Assembly: GCF_042678385.1 (NCBI RefSeq)
Contig: NZ_JBHUDY010000001.1
Location: 2,480,001-2,544,000, forward strand
Source of the DNA: Sphingomonas_B tabacisoli
GTDB taxonomy: Bacteria > Pseudomonadota > Alphaproteobacteria > Sphingomonadales > Sphingomonadaceae
Direction of reading: 5' to 3'
DNA: 64,000 bases
Shown here: positions 18,938 to 27,147 of the stretch, one piece after another
Layout: each line of letters begins with the position of its first letter
How positions within the stretch are numbered: position 1 is the first letter of the stretch
The notes under the pieces: generated by a model
The model's database searches: none
Seen by the model: the letters and a program-made list of their open reading frames with translations, nothing else
What the model was told of the DNA's origin: nothing
Position numbers and translations under genes: made by a program

Positions 18938-18971
18938 TCCCACCCCAACCCCTCCCTCAAGCGGGAGGGGC
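18871..18971. repeat. Tail-to-tail palindromic repeat pair (family A) around rimM start
   Basis: Two copies of one element. The right-pointing copy has stem CCCCTCCCGC/GCGGGAGGGG at 18873-18894 and a GGGGGTGGG tail to 18905. The left-pointing copy has a CCCACCCC tail at 18939-18946 and stem CCCCTCCC/GGGAGGGG at 18949-18970. The tails face each other across 33 bases that contain the rimM start codon. The layout is that of a REP pair (BIME). Related copies occur at 36208-36370 and, as a bare stem, at 39981-40004. Confidence 0.85.
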
Positions 18972-18983
18972 TTTCGTTCGTAA

Positions 18984-19505
18984 TCAGCCCTCGGCCGGCT
19001 GGTCGGCCGACTGCGGCTCGTCCGCGCCGGTCGCCGCTTCGGTGTCGCCTTCGGCCGGAGCCTCTGCCGACACGCCCTCGTTGGTCGCGTCCGGCGTCGC
19101 TTCCTCGACCGCTTCCGCCATCACTTCGACGGTCTCGGCTTCGGCCTCGGCCTTGGCTTCCTCGGCCGCCTTCAGCTTCTCGGCCCGCTCCTCGGCGCGT
19201 TCCTTGGCCTTTTCGCCCGGCTCCGCCTTCTTCGGATTGTTGCGCGCCGCACGCTCCTTGACGCCCGCGGCATCGAGGAAACGGAGCACGCGGTCGGTCG
19301 GCTGCGCGCCGACGCTCAGCCAATGCCTGGCGCGCTCGCCGTCGAGCTTCACGCGCTCGGGGCTGTCCTTCGCCAGCAGCGGGTTATAGGTGCCGATCTT
19401 CTCGATGAAGCGGCCGTCGCGGGGGCTCCGCGCGTCCGCCACGACGATCCGGTAATAGGGCCGCTTCTTGGAGCCGCCGCGCGAAAGCCGCATGGAAAGT
19501 GCCAT
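18984..19505 (-). CDS. rpsP: 30S ribosomal protein S16 with long acidic tail
   Basis: 173 residues. The S16 core is residues 1-85: MALSMRLSRGGSKKRPYYR, then VGAQPTDRVLRFLD. The rest (about 88 residues) is a low-complexity Ala/Glu/Lys then Ala/Glu/Asp tail, longer than in most bacteria but a familiar feature of alphaproteobacterial S16. It binds 16S rRNA early in 30S assembly. It lies 44 bases after ffh and 46 bases before rimM, the conserved ffh-rpsP-rimM order. The trmD and rplS genes that usually follow are not here. Confidence 0.96.
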   Translation of the reverse strand: MALSMRLSRGGSKKRPYYRIVVADARSPRDGRFIEKIGTYNPLLAKDSPERVKLDGERARHWLSVGAQPTDRVLRFLDAAGVKERAARNNPKKAEPGEKAKERAEERAEKLKAAEEAKAEAEAETVEVMAEAVEEATPDATNEGVSAEAPAEGDTEAATGADEPQSADQPAEG

Positions 19506-19549
19506 AATCTTCTTCCTTCACTCTTTAGGTCTGGTCGACGGGGAAGCCG

Positions 19550-21031
19550 TCACTTTTTCTTCAAAAAATTCTCGAAACCCGGCGGCAGGTTGCCGGGCAT
19601 TGGCGGCAGCGCGCCACCCAATCCCGGAAGCCCGCCTGGCGCGCCCTTCAACATGTCACCCATGCCGCCCGGCAGACCGGCCGCGCCCGCGCCACCCTTG
19701 CCGAACATCGCGGCCAGGCCTTTCAGGCCGCCCATCTTTTTGATCTTCTTCATGGCGTTCGCCATTTCCTGATGCATTTTCAGGAGCTTGTTGACGTCCT
19801 GCACAGTGGTGCCGGAGCCTTTGGCGATGCGGATCTTGCGCTTGGCGTTGATTAGCTCGGGCTTCACGCGCTCCTTCGGCGTCATCGACCCGATCATCGC
19901 GTCCATGCGCAGCAGGATGCGCTCGTCGACCGCGCCGGAGGCCATCGCCTGCTTGGCCGCCTTCATGCCCGGGATCATGCCGGCCAGCGCGCCAAGGCCG
20001 CCCATCCGCCGCATCTGCGCAAGCTGGGCCTTCAGGTCGTTCATGTCGAACTGACCCTTGGCCATCTTGGCGGCCATACGCTCGGCATCCTCGACCTGGA
20101 TGCTCTCCGCCGCCTTCTCGACCAGGCTGACGACGTCGCCCATGCCCAGGATGCGGCCAGCGACGCGCTGCGGATGGAAGGCCTCTAGCCCGTCCATCTT
20201 CTCGCCGGTGCCGGCGAATTTGATGGGCTTCTGCGTGACGGCGCGCATCGACAGCGCAGCACCACCGCGGGCATCGCCGTCCATCCGCGTCAGGATCACG
20301 CCGGTCAGCGGCACCTGCTCGGAAAAGCTCTTGGCGACGTTGACCGCGTCCTGCCCAGTCAGGCTGTCGACGACGAGCAGGATTTCCTGCGGCCGCGCGA
20401 CATCGGCGACCGCCTTCATCTCGTCCATCAGCGCCTGGTCGACGTGCAACCGGCCCGCGGTGTCGAGCATCAGCACGTCGAAGCCCTGCAGCTTCGCGGC
20501 GTTGAGCGCCCGGCGGGCGATCTCGACCGGCGGCTGGCCCTGCACGATCGGCAGAGTCGCGACCTTCACTTGCTCGCCGAGCGTCGCGAGCTGCTGCTGC
20601 GCCGCCGGACGGTTCACGTCCAGCGAGGCCATCAGCACTTTCTTGCGGTCCCGCTCCGACAAACGCTTGGCGAGCTTCGCCGTCGTCGTGGTCTTGCCCG
20701 AGCCCTGCAGGCCCACCAGCATCACGATCGCCGGCGGCGCGACGTCCAGCGCCAGCTCCGACGCATCGGCGCCCAGCATCTCGACCAGCGCATCATGGAC
20801 GATCTTGACGACCTGCTGCCCCGGCGTGACCGATCGCAGCACTTGCTGGCCGACCGCCTGCTCCGTCACCTTGTCGACGAAATCGCGGACCACCGGCAGC
20901 GCGACGTCCGCCTCGAGCAAGGCGATGCGGACCTCGCGCATCGCCGCGCGCACGTCCGCCTCGGTCAGCGCGCCACGGCCGCGCAACCGGTCGAAAACGC
21001 CGCCCAGCCTTTCGCTCAGGGTCTCGAACAT
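19550..21031 (-). CDS. ffh: Signal recognition particle protein Ffh
   Basis: 493 residues. N-domain helices, then the GTPase G-domain with GLQGSGKTTTTAKLA (P-loop, about residues 107-121), DTAGRLHVDQALMDE and TRMDGDARGGAALS, and the methionine-rich M-domain (GGLGALAGMIPGMKAAKQAM, INAKRKIRIAKGSGTTVQDV) that binds 4.5S RNA and signal peptides. The extreme C-terminus is rich in Gly, Pro and Met and ends in FENFLKKK. Cytoplasmic; delivers inner-membrane proteins to FtsY/SecYEG. It starts the ffh-rpsP-rimM run. Confidence 0.97.
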   Translation of the reverse strand: MFETLSERLGGVFDRLRGRGALTEADVRAAMREVRIALLEADVALPVVRDFVDKVTEQAVGQQVLRSVTPGQQVVKIVHDALVEMLGADASELALDVAPPAIVMLVGLQGSGKTTTTAKLAKRLSERDRKKVLMASLDVNRPAAQQQLATLGEQVKVATLPIVQGQPPVEIARRALNAAKLQGFDVLMLDTAGRLHVDQALMDEMKAVADVARPQEILLVVDSLTGQDAVNVAKSFSEQVPLTGVILTRMDGDARGGAALSMRAVTQKPIKFAGTGEKMDGLEAFHPQRVAGRILGMGDVVSLVEKAAESIQVEDAERMAAKMAKGQFDMNDLKAQLAQMRRMGGLGALAGMIPGMKAAKQAMASGAVDERILLRMDAMIGSMTPKERVKPELINAKRKIRIAKGSGTTVQDVNKLLKMHQEMANAMKKIKKMGGLKGLAAMFGKGGAGAAGLPGGMGDMLKGAPGGLPGLGGALPPMPGNLPPGFENFLKKK

Positions 21032-21103
21032 TCGCTCACTCCAACGCCCGCGGAAATGCCAAACGCCAAAAACGCCGGCGGACGAAACCTCGTCGGCCAG
21101 CGT

Positions 21104-21124
21104 GGACGCTCATAGGGAGCGTCC
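21104..21124. repeat. Inverted repeat between ICMT-like gene and ffh
   Basis: GGACGCTC and GAGCGTCC form a perfect 8-bp stem with a five-base loop. It lies about 73 bases upstream of the ffh start and has no T-run on either side, so it could be an operator or RNA structure in the ffh leader. A second weaker hairpin followed by five T (reading the minus strand, about 21098-21069) may end the upstream gene. Confidence 0.45.
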
Positions 21125-21164
21125 TTATGGTGTGTCGGCGTTCCTACGGAATGCGGGGGCGCAC

Positions 21165-21770
21165 TTAGCGATGGTGCGCGCGAAAAGCAACGCTCCGCTT
21201 GGGAAGAAGCGCGCCCGTCCGCCCCACATAATCGTCGAACGCCGCGCCAAAGGCCGCGCGGAGCAGCTTTTCCTCCTCGGCGATGCGGATTGCCGTGCCG
21301 GCGGCAAACACCGGCACTGCCCACAATAAGTGCAGCGCATGGCCGGTCGCGACTGCCAGCGCGAACAGGAACATCAGCATCGACACATAGATCGGATGGC
21401 GGACGTAAGCGAACGGGCCGGACGTCACCAGTTCATGATCCTCGCGCGTGCGGGCGACCAGGCTCCAGTTCTTGCCCATCGTTTCCGCCGACCAGTGAAA
21501 CAAGGCCGCCGCATTCAGCAGCAAGGCCGCAATGACCACGCCCGCGGCGATCGAACGCGGCGCGGCGTTCGGCAGTCCGCCATGCACCGCGCCGGCGCCG
21601 GCCAGGAAAATACCGAGAATCTGCAGCGCGATGCCCACGATCGACCGCGACGAACGCGCGCTCGCGCTCTGCCCCGCCCGCATCGCTCCGATTCGCGCCG
21701 CCAGCACGACAAGCCCGTAAATGACTGCGCCGGCCCAGAATATCCACAGATCAAGCTTCGAGACCGGCAT
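21165..21770 (-). CDS. Isoprenylcysteine methyltransferase-family membrane protein
   Basis: 201 residues with about five transmembrane helices. The C-terminal half carries the ICMT/PEMT pattern: LVTSGPFAYVRHPIYVSML followed by EEEKLLRAAFGAAFDDY and a final basic stretch. Proteins of this fold methylate lipid or small substrates using S-adenosylmethionine at the membrane; bacterial members mostly have unknown substrates. The ATG at 21770 has GGGAAG seven bases upstream; a GTG at 21785 is possible. Divergent from lon. Confidence 0.75.
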   Translation of the reverse strand: MPVSKLDLWIFWAGAVIYGLVVLAARIGAMRAGQSASARSSRSIVGIALQILGIFLAGAGAVHGGLPNAAPRSIAAGVVIAALLLNAAALFHWSAETMGKNWSLVARTREDHELVTSGPFAYVRHPIYVSMLMFLFALAVATGHALHLLWAVPVFAAGTAIRIAEEEKLLRAAFGAAFDDYVGRTGALLPKRSVAFRAHHR

Positions 21771-21809
21771 ATTAACGCTTCCCACCTATGGTTCCCGGCC
21801 GCAGGATGA

Positions 21810-21837
21810 TTGATGCCTCTGGCACCCGCACCATATA
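21810..21837 (+). promoter_or_regulatory. Candidate lon promoter
   Basis: TTGATG (21810-21815) and CATATA (21832-21837) are separated by 16 bases, 38 bases upstream of the lon ATG. The CACCATATA around the -10 also resembles a heat-shock (RpoH) -10, which would suit lon, but the -35 is not the CTTGAA expected. Judged by eye only. Confidence 0.35.
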
Positions 21838-21874
21838 GAAGGGAAACGCGCGAAACCGCGCAACCGGAGTTTGC

Positions 21875-24280
21875 ATGACCCAGAGTTATCCCGTTCTCCC
21901 TCTTCGCGACATCGTCGTCTTTCCGAACATGATCGTGCCGCTGTTCGTCGGCCGCGACAAATCGGTGGCGGCGCTCGAAAAGGCGATGACGTCCGACAAG
22001 CAGATTTTCCTGGTCGCTCAGCTCGACCCGGCGAACGACGATCCCGATCGCGACGACCTTTATGACCTGGGCGTGGTCGCGACCGTGCTGCAGCTCCTGA
22101 AGCTGCCCGACGGGACCGTGCGCGTGCTGGTCGAAGGCAAGCAGCGCGCTTCCCTCGATACGCTGGAGCGCGATGGCGAGCATCTGAGCGCCACCGTTAC
22201 CCTGATCGACGAAAGCGCCGGCGAGAGCGTCGAAGCCAAGGCGCTGATGCGCTCTGTGGTCGAGCAGTTCGAGAATTACGCGAAGCTCAACCGCAAGCTG
22301 CCGGCCGAAACCGCGGTCCAGCTCGCCGAGATCGAGGATGCCTCGAAGCTCGCGGACGCGGTCGCCGCCAACATCACCGTCAAGGTCGCTGACAAGCAGT
22401 CGCTGCTGGTCGAGTTCGATCCGGCGCGACGGCTCGAAATGGTGTTCGCCTTCATGGAAGGCGAGCTCGGCGTCCTTCAGGTCGAAAAGAAGATCCGCAG
22501 CCGCGTGAAGCGGCAGATGGAGAAGACGCAGCGCGAATATTACCTCAACGAGCAATTGAAGGCGATCCAGCGCGAGCTCGGCAACGAGGCGGAAGAGGAT
22601 GGCGACGAGATCGCCGAGCTCACCGCCAAGATCGCCAAGCTCAAGCTGTCGAAGGAAGCGCGCGCCAAGGCCAATGCCGAGCTGAAAAAGCTCAAGACGA
22701 TGGCGCCGATGTCGGCCGAAGCGACCGTCGTGCGCAATTATCTCGACGTGCTGCTGGGCCTGCCCTGGGGCAAGAAGTCGAAGCTGAAGCGCGACATCCC
22801 CGAGGCCGAACGCGTGCTCGACGAGGACCATTATGGCCTCGAAAAGGTCAAGGACCGGATCGTCGAATATCTCGCCGTCCAGGCCCGCACTAACAAGCTG
22901 AAGGGCCCAATCCTGTGCCTGGTCGGCCCGCCGGGCGTGGGCAAGACCAGCCTCGGCAAGTCGATCGCCCGTGCGACCGGCCGCGAGTTCGTGCGCCAGT
23001 CGCTTGGCGGTGTGCGCGATGAAGCTGAAATTCGCGGCCACCGCCGCACCTATATCGGCTCGCTGCCGGGCAAGATCGTGACCAACCTGCGCAAGGCCGG
23101 CACGTCGAACCCGCTCTTCCTGCTCGACGAGATCGACAAGCTCGGACAGGATTTCCGCGGCGATCCGGCGTCGGCGCTGCTGGAGGTCCTCGACCCCGAG
23201 CAGAACAACAAGTTCAACGATCACTATCTGGAGATCGACGTCGATCTTTCGGACGTGATGTTCGTGACCACCGCGAACTCGCTGAACCTGCCGCAGCCGC
23301 TCCTCGACCGTATGGAGATCATCCGGCTCGAAGGTTACACCGAGGACGAGAAGGTCGAGATCGCGAAGCGCCATCTAGTCGACAAGCAGATCGAGGCGCA
23401 CGGCCTGAAAGGCGACGAGTTCGTGCTGACCGAGGCCGGCCTACGCGACCTGATCCGCTATTACACGCGCGAAGCCGGCGTCCGCACCTTGGAGCGCGAG
23501 ATCGCGAAGCTCGCCCGCAAGGCGCTGCGCCGCATTCTCGAAGGCAAGGTCGAGAAGGTCGAGATCACGCCCGACAACCTCTCCGACTATGCCGGCGTCC
23601 GGAAATTCCGCCACGGCGTCGGCGAGGAGGAGAACCAGATCGGCGCCGTCACCGGCCTTGCCTGGACAGAGGTCGGCGGCGAGCTGCTGACGATCGAGAG
23701 CGTGACCGTCCCCGGCAAGGGAATGGTCAAGACCACCGGCAAGCTCGGCGAAGTGATGCAGGAATCGGTGCAGGCCGCTTTCAGCTTCGTTCGCGCTCGC
23801 TCGCCGGCCTATGGCATCAAGCCGAGCCTGTTCGGCCGCAAGGACATCCATATCCACTTGCCCGAAGGCGCGGTGCCGAAGGACGGTCCTTCGGCCGGCA
23901 TCGGCATGGTCACGTCGATCGTCTCGACGCTCACTGGCGTGCCGATCCGCAAGGATGTGGCGATGACGGGCGAGGTCACGCTCCGCGGCCGGGTGCTGCC
24001 GATCGGCGGGCTGAAGGAAAAGCTGCTCGCGGCGCTCCGCGGCGGGATTACCACGGTCTATATCCCGCAGGAGAACGAGAAGGACCTCGCGGAGATCCCG
24101 ACCAACATCAAGGAGGGGCTGGAGATCATCCCCGTCCAGCATGTCGATCAGGTGCTCGCGGGTGCGCTGACTCAGCCTTTGACCGCGATCGAATGGACCG
24201 AAGCGGACGAACTTGCCGCCCAGCCGCCGGCCGGGCTGCCTCCGGTTCTGCCGGAAGGTGAAGCCGCCGTCCGGCATTGA
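21875..24280 (+). CDS. lon: ATP-dependent protease La
   Basis: 801 residues, normal length. Order: N-terminal substrate-binding domain (YPVLPLRDIVVFPNMIVPLF), coiled coil, AAA+ ATPase with Walker A GPPGVGKTSLGKS near residue 352 and Walker B FLLDEIDKLG, then the protease domain with the catalytic Ser in KDGPSAGIGM near residue 672 and the catalytic Lys about 43 residues later. Degrades misfolded and regulatory proteins in the cytoplasm. Start chosen at ATG 21875 with CGGAG upstream. The HU gene follows, an order common in alphaproteobacteria (lon then hupB). Confidence 0.98.
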   Translation: MTQSYPVLPLRDIVVFPNMIVPLFVGRDKSVAALEKAMTSDKQIFLVAQLDPANDDPDRDDLYDLGVVATVLQLLKLPDGTVRVLVEGKQRASLDTLERDGEHLSATVTLIDESAGESVEAKALMRSVVEQFENYAKLNRKLPAETAVQLAEIEDASKLADAVAANITVKVADKQSLLVEFDPARRLEMVFAFMEGELGVLQVEKKIRSRVKRQMEKTQREYYLNEQLKAIQRELGNEAEEDGDEIAELTAKIAKLKLSKEARAKANAELKKLKTMAPMSAEATVVRNYLDVLLGLPWGKKSKLKRDIPEAERVLDEDHYGLEKVKDRIVEYLAVQARTNKLKGPILCLVGPPGVGKTSLGKSIARATGREFVRQSLGGVRDEAEIRGHRRTYIGSLPGKIVTNLRKAGTSNPLFLLDEIDKLGQDFRGDPASALLEVLDPEQNNKFNDHYLEIDVDLSDVMFVTTANSLNLPQPLLDRMEIIRLEGYTEDEKVEIAKRHLVDKQIEAHGLKGDEFVLTEAGLRDLIRYYTREAGVRTLEREIAKLARKALRRILEGKVEKVEITPDNLSDYAGVRKFRHGVGEEENQIGAVTGLAWTEVGGELLTIESVTVPGKGMVKTTGKLGEVMQESVQAAFSFVRARSPAYGIKPSLFGRKDIHIHLPEGAVPKDGPSAGIGMVTSIVSTLTGVPIRKDVAMTGEVTLRGRVLPIGGLKEKLLAALRGGITTVYIPQENEKDLAEIPTNIKEGLEIIPVQHVDQVLAGALTQPLTAIEWTEADELAAQPPAGLPPVLPEGEAAVRH

Positions 24281-24297
24281 CCCGATTTGAACCATGA

Positions 24298-24334
24298 ATA
24301 CGCCGCCTTACCGGTTGACGGGAGGGCGGCGTAT
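24298..24334 (+). repeat. Inverted repeat after lon
   Basis: ATACGCCGCC (24298-24307) and GGCGGCGTAT (24325-24334) form a perfect 10-bp stem with a 17-base loop, 18 bases after the lon stop. A TTTTT run comes 17 bases later (24352-24356), too far for a classical intrinsic terminator; it may still end or attenuate lon transcription. Confidence 0.5.
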
Positions 24335-24358
24335 CGCCTTACTGCGCCGCTGTTTTTC

Positions 24359-24384
24359 CCGAGTCCCTCGGGGGTGGGACTCGG
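24359..24384 (+). promoter_or_regulatory. Hairpin in HU gene leader, GANTC in each arm
   Basis: CCGAGTCCC (24359-24367) pairs perfectly with GGGACTCGG (24376-24384), loop of eight bases. It ends six bases before the AGAGGGG ribosome-binding site of the HU gene. Each arm holds one GANTC (CcrM) site. It could affect HU translation or mark a methylation-sensitive leader; this is inference. Confidence 0.45.
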
Positions 24385-24406
24385 CAACGCAGAGGGGCCA
24401 AAGCAA

Positions 24407-24682
24407 ATGAACAAGCAGGAACTGATCGGGTCGGTTGCGGACGCGTCGGGTCTGAATCGCGGAGATGCGGCAAAGGCCGTCGAGGCGGTGTTCGACACCA
24501 TCTCGTCCACCCTGAAGCGCGGCGACGAAGTGCGGCTGGTCGGTTTCGGCACCTTCACCGTCAGCCGCCGCAAGGCGTCCACCGGCCGCAACCCCCGCAC
24601 CGGCGAGCCGATGTCGATCAAGGAATCGAGCCAGCCCAAGTTCAAGGCGGGCAAGGGCCTGAAAGACGCCTGCAACCGCTAG
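24407..24682 (+). CDS. hupB: DNA-binding protein HU
   Basis: 91 residues, MNKQELIGSVADASGL to KDACNR, the typical HU length. The DNA-clasping arm is seen in GFGTFTVSRRKASTGRNP with the conserved Pro around residue 63. Binds and bends DNA non-specifically in the nucleoid. The ATG at 24407 follows AGAGGGG; the longer open frame upstream is leader sequence. Lies 126 bases after lon; the leader contains two hairpins. Confidence 0.95.
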   Translation: MNKQELIGSVADASGLNRGDAAKAVEAVFDTISSTLKRGDEVRLVGFGTFTVSRRKASTGRNPRTGEPMSIKESSQPKFKAGKGLKDACNR

Positions 24683-24726
24683 ACACGGTCGCGCCGCTCG
24701 CCTAAGGGCGGCGCTCTTGCCAGCGT

Positions 24727-24801
24727 GGGCGCGTAGCTCAGTGGTAGAGCACTGTGTTCACACCGCAGGGGTCGCAAGTTCAATCCTTGCCGCGCCCACC
24801 A
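24727..24801 (+). tRNA. tRNA-Val(CAC)
   Basis: Acceptor stem GGGCGCG/CGCGCCC, D arm with TAGCTCAGTGGTAGAGC, anticodon arm CTGTG-TTCACAC-CGCAG with anticodon CAC (reads GTG, valine), T arm GCAAG-TTCAATC-CTTGC, discriminator A and encoded CCA. All four arms pair; one G-T pair in the anticodon stem. Followed six bases later by a strong terminator. Confidence 0.95.
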
Positions 24802-24807
24802 CGCAAC

Positions 24808-24846
24808 AAACCCCGGAGGTTGTTGAAACCTCCGGGGTTTTTGTTT
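24808..24846 (+). terminator. Rho-independent terminator after tRNA-Val
   Basis: Perfect 14-bp stem AAACCCCGGAGGTT/AACCTCCGGGGTTT with a five-base loop, running into TTTTTGTTT. It ends the tRNA-Val transcript. Confidence 0.93.
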
Positions 24847-24920
24847 GCCCGCCTCTCTTGAAGCCAGACACGCTCCTTCACTAGGAAGCGCCACTCCCCT
24901 TCGCTTCGCAGGTGCCAACG

Positions 24921-26189
24921 ATGAAATTCCCCACCCTTGCCGCGCTGCTTCTGACCGGCATTTCAGCCCAGGCGTCAGCCACCGAAGTGAAGCAAGTCGT
25001 CGCGAGCAAGGCGTACAAGGCCACCGTGGCGGAACTCGACCGCGAGCATGAGCGGATCGTGGGCGAGATTGTGAAGCTCACCGAGATCCCGGCGCCGCCG
25101 TTCAAGGAAAAGGCGCGCGGCACCGCCTATGCCGAGATGATGCGGCAGGCTGGCCTCGTCGATGTCGAAATGGACGCGGAAGGCAATGTCACCGGCCTAT
25201 GGCGCGGCACCGGCCCCGCCGGCGGCCCGCTGATCGTCATCGCCGCCCATCAAGACACGGTTTTTCCCGAAGGGACACCCGTCAAGGTGCGGCGTGAGGG
25301 CACGAAGCTGTTCGCGCCCGGCATCGGCGACGACACGCGTAGCCTCGCCGTCCTGCTTGGGTATGTCCGCGCGATGAAGGCGGCCGGCGTACAGACCGGC
25401 AAGGACATCCTGTTCGTCGGCAATGTCGGCGAGGAAGGGCCTGGGGACCTCCGCGGCACCCGCTATCTGTTCGGCAAGAGCAAATACAAGGGCCGGATCG
25501 CCGCCTTCTTCTCGATGGACGGCACCGACGGCAGCCGCATCGTCAATGGCGGCGTCGGATCGAAGCGCTACCGCGTGACCTTCAAGGGTCCCGGCGGGCA
25601 CAGCTACGGCGCGTTCGGGCTGGTCAACCCGATGGCGGCGATGAGTCAAGCCGTGGTCGATCTCTACAAGGTCGAGGTGCCGAAGACCCCGAAGACCACC
25701 TATTCGGCGAGCGTCACCGGCGGCGGCACCTCGGTCAACTCGATCCCGAACGAAGTGTTCATGGAGTTCGACATGCGCTCGGTGAGCGCTGCGGAGCTCG
25801 GCAAGCTCGACCAGCGCTTTCAGGCGATCGTCAAAGCGGCGGTCGACGGGGAGAACCACGCGCGGTCGACCCGCGAAGGCACCATATCGGCAGACCTGAA
25901 GGTGATCGGCGAGCGGCCGGCGGGCGGCACGCCGGCCTCATCGCAGATCGTCCGGGTCGCGCAGCAGGCGATCGAGGCGCACGGGCTCAAGCCCGAGCTG
26001 AACGCCTCCTCGACCGACGCCAATGTGCCGATGAACCTCGGCATCCCGGCGATCACGATCGGCTCCGGCGGCAGCGGCGGCCGCGCCCATTCTCTGGACG
26101 AATGGATCGACATCGAGAAGGGCGCGAGCCTGAAAGGCATGCTTCCCGGCCTGACCATGCTGCTCGCCATGGCCGACCTGAAGAACTAG
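24921..26189 (+). CDS. Exported M20-family metallopeptidase
   Basis: 422 residues with a Sec signal peptide (MKFPTLAALLLTGISAQASA). M20 di-zinc ligands are recognisable: the His in AAHQDTVF, the bridging Asp in GIGDDTRS, the Glu pair in GEEGPGD, an Asp in SMDGTDG and the His in RAHSLDEW near the C-terminus. The dimerisation domain lies about residues 205-315 (GPGGHSYGAFG). Related to peptidase T/ArgE/DapE; expected to trim peptides or deacylate in the periplasm. ATG 24921 chosen because it opens the signal peptide; a GTG three codons upstream is possible. Confidence 0.9.
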   Translation: MKFPTLAALLLTGISAQASATEVKQVVASKAYKATVAELDREHERIVGEIVKLTEIPAPPFKEKARGTAYAEMMRQAGLVDVEMDAEGNVTGLWRGTGPAGGPLIVIAAHQDTVFPEGTPVKVRREGTKLFAPGIGDDTRSLAVLLGYVRAMKAAGVQTGKDILFVGNVGEEGPGDLRGTRYLFGKSKYKGRIAAFFSMDGTDGSRIVNGGVGSKRYRVTFKGPGGHSYGAFGLVNPMAAMSQAVVDLYKVEVPKTPKTTYSASVTGGGTSVNSIPNEVFMEFDMRSVSAAELGKLDQRFQAIVKAAVDGENHARSTREGTISADLKVIGERPAGGTPASSQIVRVAQQAIEAHGLKPELNASSTDANVPMNLGIPAITIGSGGSGGRAHSLDEWIDIEKGASLKGMLPGLTMLLAMADLKN

Positions 26190-26362
26190 CCGGCGGGCAC
26201 GCTGGTCGGGTTGTCCTGCTGCTTGTTGTCGCCGGCGGTGCCCATCACCCCGTCGCTTTCGCCGGCGCTGCCTTCGACCGGCTCCTTGGGCATCGGCCCT
26301 TTCGGGTCGCGGCTGCCCACCGATTTTTCGTCGGGCGAATCGATGGTCTTGCGCTCGGTCAT
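26186..26362 (-). CDS. Small hydrophilic hypothetical protein, 58 residues
   Basis: MTERKTIDSPDEK to NPTSVPAG, rich in charged residues, Gly, Pro and Ser, with no hydrophobic segment; probably disordered. The ATG at 26362 has GGAG seven bases upstream, which supports translation. It converges with the M20 peptidase (4-base overlap of stops) and follows truA on the same strand after 44 bases. No family recognised. Confidence 0.6.
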   Translation of the reverse strand: MTERKTIDSPDEKSVGSRDPKGPMPKEPVEGSAGESDGVMGTAGDNKQQDNPTSVPAG

Positions 26363-26406
26363 GATGCTCTCCTTTGCCGGGGAGAACGCCTCGCGCTCCG
26401 ATCCGT

Positions 26407-27147
26407 TCAGGGATAGCGCGCGCCGGTGAAATAGAGCCCGTCCGGCGGCGCGTTGAAGCCCAGCGCGGCGCGGTCGCGCGCTTCCAGCGCCTCCGAGAGA
26501 TCGTCCGCGCTCCATTTGCCCTGACCCACCAGCGCCAGGCAGCCGACCATCGACCGCACCTGATGGTGGAGGAAGGATCGCGCTTCGGCGACGATCCGCA
26601 CACGGTCGCCTTCGCGATAGACGTCGAGCCGATCGAGCGTCTTGACCGCGCTTTCGGACTGGCAATGCGCGGAACGGAAAGTCGTGAAATCATGCCGGCC
26701 GACGAGGCGCTGGGCGGCTACATGCATTGTTTCCGCATCGAGGTCCGTCGGCACGCGCCACGCAAGCCCCGCTTCCCAGGTGAGCGGCGAGCGCCGGTTG
26801 ACGATGCGATACTCATAGGCGCGCCCGACGCACGAGAACCGCGCGTGCCAGTCGTCGGGAACGATCTCGCAGCCGAGCACCGCGACCGGATTGGGGCGGA
26901 GCAGCGCGTTCAGCGCCTCCATCAGCCGAAAGGGCGTCGGCGTGCGCTGCAGCTCGACATGAGCGCGCATGGCGAGTGCGTGGACGCCGGCATCGGTACG
27001 GCCTGCGGCGTGGACGACTGCGCTTTCGCCGGTCATCTTCTCGATCGCGGTCTCGACCGCTTCCTGCACGCTCGGCCCATGATCTTGGCGCTGCCAGCCC
27101 ATGAACGGCCGCCCGTCATATTCGAGAGTCAGCGCATAGCGCGTCAC
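26407..27147 (-). CDS. truA: tRNA pseudouridine(38-40) synthase TruA
   Basis: 246 residues. Starts MTRYALTLEYDGRPFMGWQRQ; the catalytic Asp is in AAGRTDAGVHAL near residue 52. FLHHQVRSMVGCL is the conserved C-terminal block. Modifies the anticodon arm of many tRNAs. Overlaps fmt by four bases (ATGA), so the two are translationally coupled, a common alphaproteobacterial arrangement. Confidence 0.96.
   Translation of the reverse strand: MTRYALTLEYDGRPFMGWQRQDHGPSVQEAVETAIEKMTGESAVVHAAGRTDAGVHALAMRAHVELQRTPTPFRLMEALNALLRPNPVAVLGCEIVPDDWHARFSCVGRAYEYRIVNRRSPLTWEAGLAWRVPTDLDAETMHVAAQRLVGRHDFTTFRSAHCQSESAVKTLDRLDVYREGDRVRIVAEARSFLHHQVRSMVGCLALVGQGKWSADDLSEALEARDRAALGFNAPPDGLYFTGARYP

Noticed and set aside
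26186..26665. A longer 159-codon version of the small gene next to truA
   Set aside because: The extra N-terminal part is antisense-like, out of frame within truA; the ATG at 26362 has its own ribosome-binding site.
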